Assembly (NCBI GenBank): GCA_040371205.1
Contig: AP031382.1
Location: 434,001 to 498,000 of the forward strand
Source: Rhodanobacter sp.
GTDB taxonomy: Bacteria; Pseudomonadota; Gammaproteobacteria; Xanthomonadales; Rhodanobacteraceae
Direction of reading: 5' to 3'
Length of the DNA stretch: 64,000 bases
Positions 60,730 through 64,000 of the stretch are shown here, piece after piece. A program made the position numbers and the translations under genes. Position 1 is the first letter of the stretch. Each line of letters opens with the position of its first letter. Below the pieces are notes generated by a model. The model saw only the letters and a list, made by a program, of their open reading frames with translations, had not been told where the DNA came from and ran no database searches.

Positions 60730-61491
60730 ATGTGCCTGATCGCCTTCGCCTGGCAGGCCCACCCGCGCTGGCGGCTGGTGCTGGCGGGCAACCGCGACGA
60801 GTTCCATGCGCGGCCCAGCGCCGCGCTGGCGCGCTGGGCCGACCTGCCCATCGTCGGCGGGCGCGATCTCGAAGCCGGCGGCACCTGGCTGGGCGCGACC
60901 GACGCGGGACGCTGCTGCGTGGTCACCAACGTGCGCGATCCGCGCGACCCGCAACTCGGCGCATCGCGCGGCCTGCTGGCCACCGACTTTCTGGCCGGCG
61001 AGGCGGACGCGGCCGTGCACGCGCAGGCCCTGCTCGCCGCAGCGGCGGACTACCGTCCGTTCAACCTGCTCACCTTCGATGCGAATTCGGCGTTCTATCT
61101 CGGCAACCGCCCCGAGCCGCGCGCCGAGGCGGTGGCTCCCGGTGTGCATGGCCTGTCCAACGCCGACTTCAACACGCCATGGCCGAAGACGCGTGCGCTG
61201 ATGGCGTGCCTCGAAGCCTGGCTGGCCGCTGGCGCGGAGGAGGACTTCGCGCCGCTGTTCGCCGCGCTGGCCGACGATCGGCAGGCACCCGACGCCGAGC
61301 TGCCCGATACCGGCATCGGCCTGGAACGCGAACGCTGGCTGTCCAGCGCCTTCATCCGCGGCGAAAGCTACGGCACGCGCGCCAGCACGGTGGTGGCGAT
61401 CGGCCACGACGGGCGGGGCGCGATCGTCGAGCGGCGCTTCGGGCCGGAAGGCCGCTTGCTCGGCGAAAGCCGGTTGCCGATCGGCGCGTAG
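60730..61491 (+). CDS. TANGO2/NRDE-family protein
   Basis: A 253-aa protein starting MCLIAFAWQAHPRWRLVLAGNRDEFHARP. The N-terminal Cys2 and the NRDE motif are the family hallmarks and place it near Ntn-hydrolases. VVTNVRDP and HGLSNADFNTPWPKT are also family motifs. Bacterial TANGO2 homologues are linked to haem handling or lipid metabolism, without a settled reaction. It lies 33 bases after the glycoside hydrolase gene. Confidence 0.88.
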   Translation: MCLIAFAWQAHPRWRLVLAGNRDEFHARPSAALARWADLPIVGGRDLEAGGTWLGATDAGRCCVVTNVRDPRDPQLGASRGLLATDFLAGEADAAVHAQALLAAAADYRPFNLLTFDANSAFYLGNRPEPRAEAVAPGVHGLSNADFNTPWPKTRALMACLEAWLAAGAEEDFAPLFAALADDRQAPDAELPDTGIGLERERWLSSAFIRGESYGTRASTVVAIGHDGRGAIVERRFGPEGRLLGESRLPIGA

Positions 61492-61495
61492 GCGC

Positions 61496-61897
61496 CTACA
61501 GCAGTTCGCCGTCCACGTAATACCAGCGGCCCGCCTCGCGCACGAAGCGGCTGAGCTCGTGCTGGCGTTGCGCGCGCCCACCGCCGAGGCGGTAGCGCGC
61601 CACGAATTCCACCGTGGCGTGGTCCGCATCGACGAGTTGTTCGCCGCGCACGTCCAGCCCCAGCCAGCTGGGCGCGGGCTGTTGCGCGGCGAGCCGCAAC
61701 GACGCGGGGCGCGTTTCGGCATGCCAGGTGGCGAGCAGGTAGTCCTCGCGCTTGAGCACGTAGGCGCTGTAGCGCGAACGCATCAGCTGCGCGGGGCCGG
61801 CGGCGGCCGCGGCGGCCTCGTGCAAGGGGCCGCAGCAGCTGGCGTAGCCGGCGGGGTTGCCGCAAGGGCAGGGCGTGAGCGTGTCGACCGCCTTCAA
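61496..61897 (-). CDS. YchJ/UPF0225 family SEC-C protein
   Basis: A 133-aa cytosolic protein. The N-terminal zinc motif CPCGNPAGYASCCGPLH is a SEC-C finger; RSRYSAYVLKREDYLLATWH and the end RWYYVDGELL complete the UPF0225 pattern. Function unknown. The best in-frame start is the TTG at 61897, 6 bases after the stop of the gene upstream; no ATG lies in a suitable place. The non-standard start is an inference. Confidence 0.82.
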   Translation of the reverse strand: MKAVDTLTPCPCGNPAGYASCCGPLHEAAAAAAGPAQLMRSRYSAYVLKREDYLLATWHAETRPASLRLAAQQPAPSWLGLDVRGEQLVDADHATVEFVARYRLGGGRAQRQHELSRFVREAGRWYYVDGELL

Positions 61898-61902
61898 GGC
61901 GG

Positions 61903-62100
61903 TCAGACGGGGCGGCCGCGCAGCACGCGGGCCGGCAGCATCAGCAGCGCGCCGAGGAAAGCGAACACCGCACTCACCGTGATCCCCACCAGCCGGAACG
62001 GCAGGCAGATCAGCCACACGATGGGATAAAGCACCAGCGCCAGCAGCGCCAGCGGCCAGCAGAACACCAGCAGCAACAACCAGAGCAGGAAGGCGCCCAT
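61903..62100 (-). CDS. 65-aa two-helix membrane protein
   Basis: A very hydrophobic small protein with two or three helices (about 3-25, 27-45 and 44-58) and a basic end RVLRGRPV. GAGG lies 7 bases before the ATG. No family recognised. Coupled with the downstream ychJ-like gene. Confidence 0.65.
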   Translation of the reverse strand: MGAFLLWLLLLVFCWPLALLALVLYPIVWLICLPFRLVGITVSAVFAFLGALLMLPARVLRGRPV

Positions 62101-62187
62101 GACAAAACCTCGCGGGATGGATATGCGCACTCTAGCGCGATCCGCCGTGGCCGCGCAGATGGCTTCCGGCATGGTGCCCGCGGGCGC

Positions 62188-62766
62188 CTACATCACCGGC
62201 GTCACGCCGATCAGCAGCGCGTGCAGCCAGAACGCGAAGACCGCCCATGCCGCGACGCCGGCGACGATGGCGATGCACGTGCCCTTGAGGGTGCCGGGGG
62301 GATACGCGGTGCCTTCGCGGCGGTCGCGCCGGCGCGAAGCGGCGAACAGCACCACGGCCCACAGCAGGAAGGCGCCGAACAGCACCACGTCGTGCAGCAT
62401 GCCGGTGGCGAGCAGGTGGCCGAACGCCCAGGTCTTCACCGCCAGCACCTGCGGATGGTGCAGCCGCGATTTGATGCCGTTGCGCGGCACGCGCGCGGCG
62501 GCCAGCAACACAAAGGCCACCAGGGTGAACAGCGCGTTGAGGCGCATCAGCCATGCCGGCGGCGAGTACAGCAACACGGGGTGCTGCCGGGCCAGGCCGA
62601 AGCCCCAGCAGATCAGCGCGAAGCCGAGCAGCGACAGCAGCGAATACAGCGCCTTCCAGCGCATCGCGCCCAGGCGCGCGACCTGCCGCGTGCGCCAGCC
62701 GTCGGCGAAGATGCGCAGCGAATGCAGGCCGAGGAACAGCGCAAGGCCAAGGATCAGCACGGGCAT
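62188..62766 (-). CDS. NnrU-family membrane protein
   Basis: A 192-aa protein with about six membrane helices. GLALFLGLHSLRIFADGWR at the start, then MRWKALYSLLSLLGFALICWG, and the conserved His-containing RLHHPQVLAVKTWAFGHLLA match the NnrU family. The first described member is tied to nitrite/NO respiration in Rhodobacter, and relatives act in carotenoid isomerisation (Z-ISO). No denitrification genes are here, so the role is open. Confidence 0.85.
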   Translation of the reverse strand: MPVLILGLALFLGLHSLRIFADGWRTRQVARLGAMRWKALYSLLSLLGFALICWGFGLARQHPVLLYSPPAWLMRLNALFTLVAFVLLAAARVPRNGIKSRLHHPQVLAVKTWAFGHLLATGMLHDVVLFGAFLLWAVVLFAASRRRDRREGTAYPPGTLKGTCIAIVAGVAAWAVFAFWLHALLIGVTPVM

Positions 62767-62818
62767 GGCGGCTACCTCGTAGGACGGCGGCCAGCCGAGT
62801 GTAGGCGGCTGGCCGCCA

Positions 62819-63379
62819 TTACGCACGCGGCGGCAGTGCCTCCGCGCGCACGGCGAGCGCAACGCAGTCTTCGGCCAGGACGAGACGGCCGCCGTCCGGC
62901 AGCCAGCCTGCGCCCGCATGCAGCGGGCCGGCCGCGCAGTCGAAGGAGCCGCGTGCGCAATACACCAGCACCACGTCCGAACCGACTTCGTGTGCGCCGG
63001 CCGTGCGCCACACCTCGATGCCGCCGCGTGCATGGTTTCGGCGCAGCATCAGGTTGAAGTCGCGGCAGGGGCCGCCGGCGAGCGTCACGTCGACGCCGGC
63101 TTCGCCGGGGAACGCAAACGGCGCGCAGGGCGTGGTGAGCGCGTGGCGGCGGCCGTCGTCCAGCGCCATCGTGAAGCCGTCGCCGGCCAGCAGGGCGATC
63201 ACGCGGTCGACGCCGGGGAAGGCGGAGAACGGCGCGGCGCTCTCCACCTCGGCGATGCTCACGCGCCACAGGAAATCGTCCATGCCCGCGCCGGGCGGGT
63301 GGACGAGCAGTTCGCGCGTGCGGCCTTGGCCGTTCTTCCACGGCCTGACGGTGCAGTCCGCGGGGTTCACGATGGGCAT
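62819..63379 (-). CDS. HutD/Ves family cupin protein
   Basis: A 186-aa cupin. VRPWKNGQGRTRELLVHP near the start, DFLWRVSIAEVESAAPFSAF, and DFNLMLRRNHARGG are the family signatures. HutD is linked to histidine utilisation and may bind formyl-glutamate-like compounds; Ves is cold-induced in E. coli. No hut genes are in view, so which one it is cannot be said. Confidence 0.87.
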   Translation of the reverse strand: MPIVNPADCTVRPWKNGQGRTRELLVHPPGAGMDDFLWRVSIAEVESAAPFSAFPGVDRVIALLAGDGFTMALDDGRRHALTTPCAPFAFPGEAGVDVTLAGGPCRDFNLMLRRNHARGGIEVWRTAGAHEVGSDVVLVYCARGSFDCAAGPLHAGAGWLPDGGRLVLAEDCVALAVRAEALPPRA

Positions 63380-63495
63380 GGGCGCCTCGGGGTCGTCGGG
63401 TGCCGCATGGTAGCGGCGCAGGCGCCCGCATTCGAAGGCGCCCGGCGCATGAGGCCTGTGCGGGCGGGATCGTCGACGGCGATCACACCGCGCGG

Positions 63496-64000
63496 TCAGC
63501 CGGACGTGCCTGTCTGCAATTCCGCGATGGTGCGGCTGGCCTGCGTCAGCCCGTTGGCCTGCATGCGGGCGTCGTCGGCGATCTGCCGGATCAGTTGCCC
63601 GACCTGGGTCGACGAGTCGGTGATGGCCTGCATCGCCTGGCCGGCGCGTTCGGCGTGTGCGGCGCAACTGGCCACGGCGTCGGTGGTGTTCTGCACCAAG
63701 GTGTAGATGTCCTTGGCGGATGCGGCGCTGCGCAGGGCCAGCGCGCGCACCTCCTGCGCCACCACGGCAAAGCCCTTGCCCAGTTCGCCGGCATGCGCGG
63801 CTTCCACCGCGGCGTTGAGCGAGAGAATGTTGGTCTGGAAGGCAATCGAGTTCATCACCGAGATGATCTCGCCCATGTCCTTGGAGTGCTGGTTGATGTC
63901 GGCGATGTCGGCCACCAGCCGCTCCACCAGCGTATTGCCGGCGTTGGCGCTCTGCGTGGCCTCGGCGGCGAGCCGGTTGGCGGTCTGCGCTTCGCCGGCA
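63496..64000 (-). CDS. Methyl-accepting chemotaxis protein, C-terminal part (partial)
   Basis: The conserved signalling tip and C-terminal helices of a chemoreceptor; the gene continues past the right edge. Visible are [20 protein letters not shown] and [20 protein letters not shown], the hairpin tip that binds CheA and CheW. Then comes [20 protein letters not shown]. The end lacks a CheR/CheB-binding pentapeptide (it ends AELQTGTSG). The sensing domain and ligand are not in the window. Confidence 0.95.
   Translation of the reverse strand, partial: AGEAQTANRLAAEATQSANAGNTLVERLVADIADINQHSKDMGEIISVMNSIAFQTNILSLNAAVEAAHAGELGKGFAVVAQEVRALALRSAASAKDIYTLVQNTTDAVASCAAHAERAGQAMQAITDSSTQVGQLIRQIADDARMQANGLTQASRTIAELQTGTSG

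Noticed and set aside
1-64000. tRNA or rRNA genes and CRISPR arrays.
   Set aside because: No cloverleaf with a TTCGAATC-type T-loop, no rRNA-like sequence and no regularly spaced direct repeats were found by reading; a tRNAscan-type run would settle it.

Overview
The window is very GC-rich gammaproteobacterial chromosome, most likely from the Xanthomonadales, probably Rhodanobacteraceae (Dyella, Rhodanobacter, Frateuria or relatives). Pointers are the split pyruvate dehydrogenase locus (aceE at one end, aceF-mscS-lpd 16 kb away), the ohrR-ohr pair, a TonB-dependent receptor next to an S9 peptidase, an ABC permease fused to an M1 peptidase, and trpE-trpG-trpD-trpC order. The genus is an inference. 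No rRNA, tRNA, CRISPR array, transposase or phage structural gene was recognised.

Layout. 0-12.4 kb: end of aceE with a bidirectional terminator, a GST/membrane-protein pair, an EntS-like exporter, a Tat-exported berberine-bridge-type flavoprotein, a membrane-bound LytTR regulator, then small envelope and stress genes (two lipoproteins, a universal stress protein, a periplasmic peroxiredoxin, a TonB-C-like protein, a DUF2884 protein, a DUF2383 protein). 12.4-17 kb: ABC ATPase plus permease/M1 peptidase fusion. 17-22 kb: aceF, an MscS channel and a lipoyl-bearing lpd in one operon. 21.8-27 kb: ohr/ohrR with two matching operator boxes, small membrane proteins, purC, a cytochrome c, a DjlA-like protein and rpe. 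27-31 kb: a response regulator, a secreted protein and a sensor kinase with an extracytoplasmic CBM9-like region, resembling the regulators of the proteobacterial dedicated sortase system but without a sortase here. 31-36 kb: TonB receptor plus S9 peptidase. 36.4-42 kb: trp genes with a secreted chorismate-lyase-like protein between trpE and trpG, then a PgpC-like phosphatase.

Two stretches stand out as accessory. At 42.0-43.3 kb a PIN-domain protein overlaps an unrecognised 256-aa partner. At 49.1-51.9 kb there is a run of small, same-strand, lower-GC orphan genes. One intergenic space holds a sequence closely resembling an integron attC site (50947-51002), and a second attC-type right end lies at 51292-51311. 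No integrase gene is visible, so this looks like an integron cassette remnant, a cluster of attC sites lacking an integron integrase (CALIN), beside dinB.

The rest (43.4-49.1 and 51.9-64 kb) is ordinary chromosome: a flavoprotein dehydrogenase, two ECF sigma/anti-sigma modules, a NatAB-type exporter, dinB, an ATP-grasp protein, a COG4280-like membrane protein with a duplicated acidic motif, an amino-acid permease with an exported clan-A glycoside hydrolase, a TANGO2/NRDE protein, a YchJ protein, an NnrU protein, a HutD/Ves protein and the end of a methyl-accepting chemotaxis protein.
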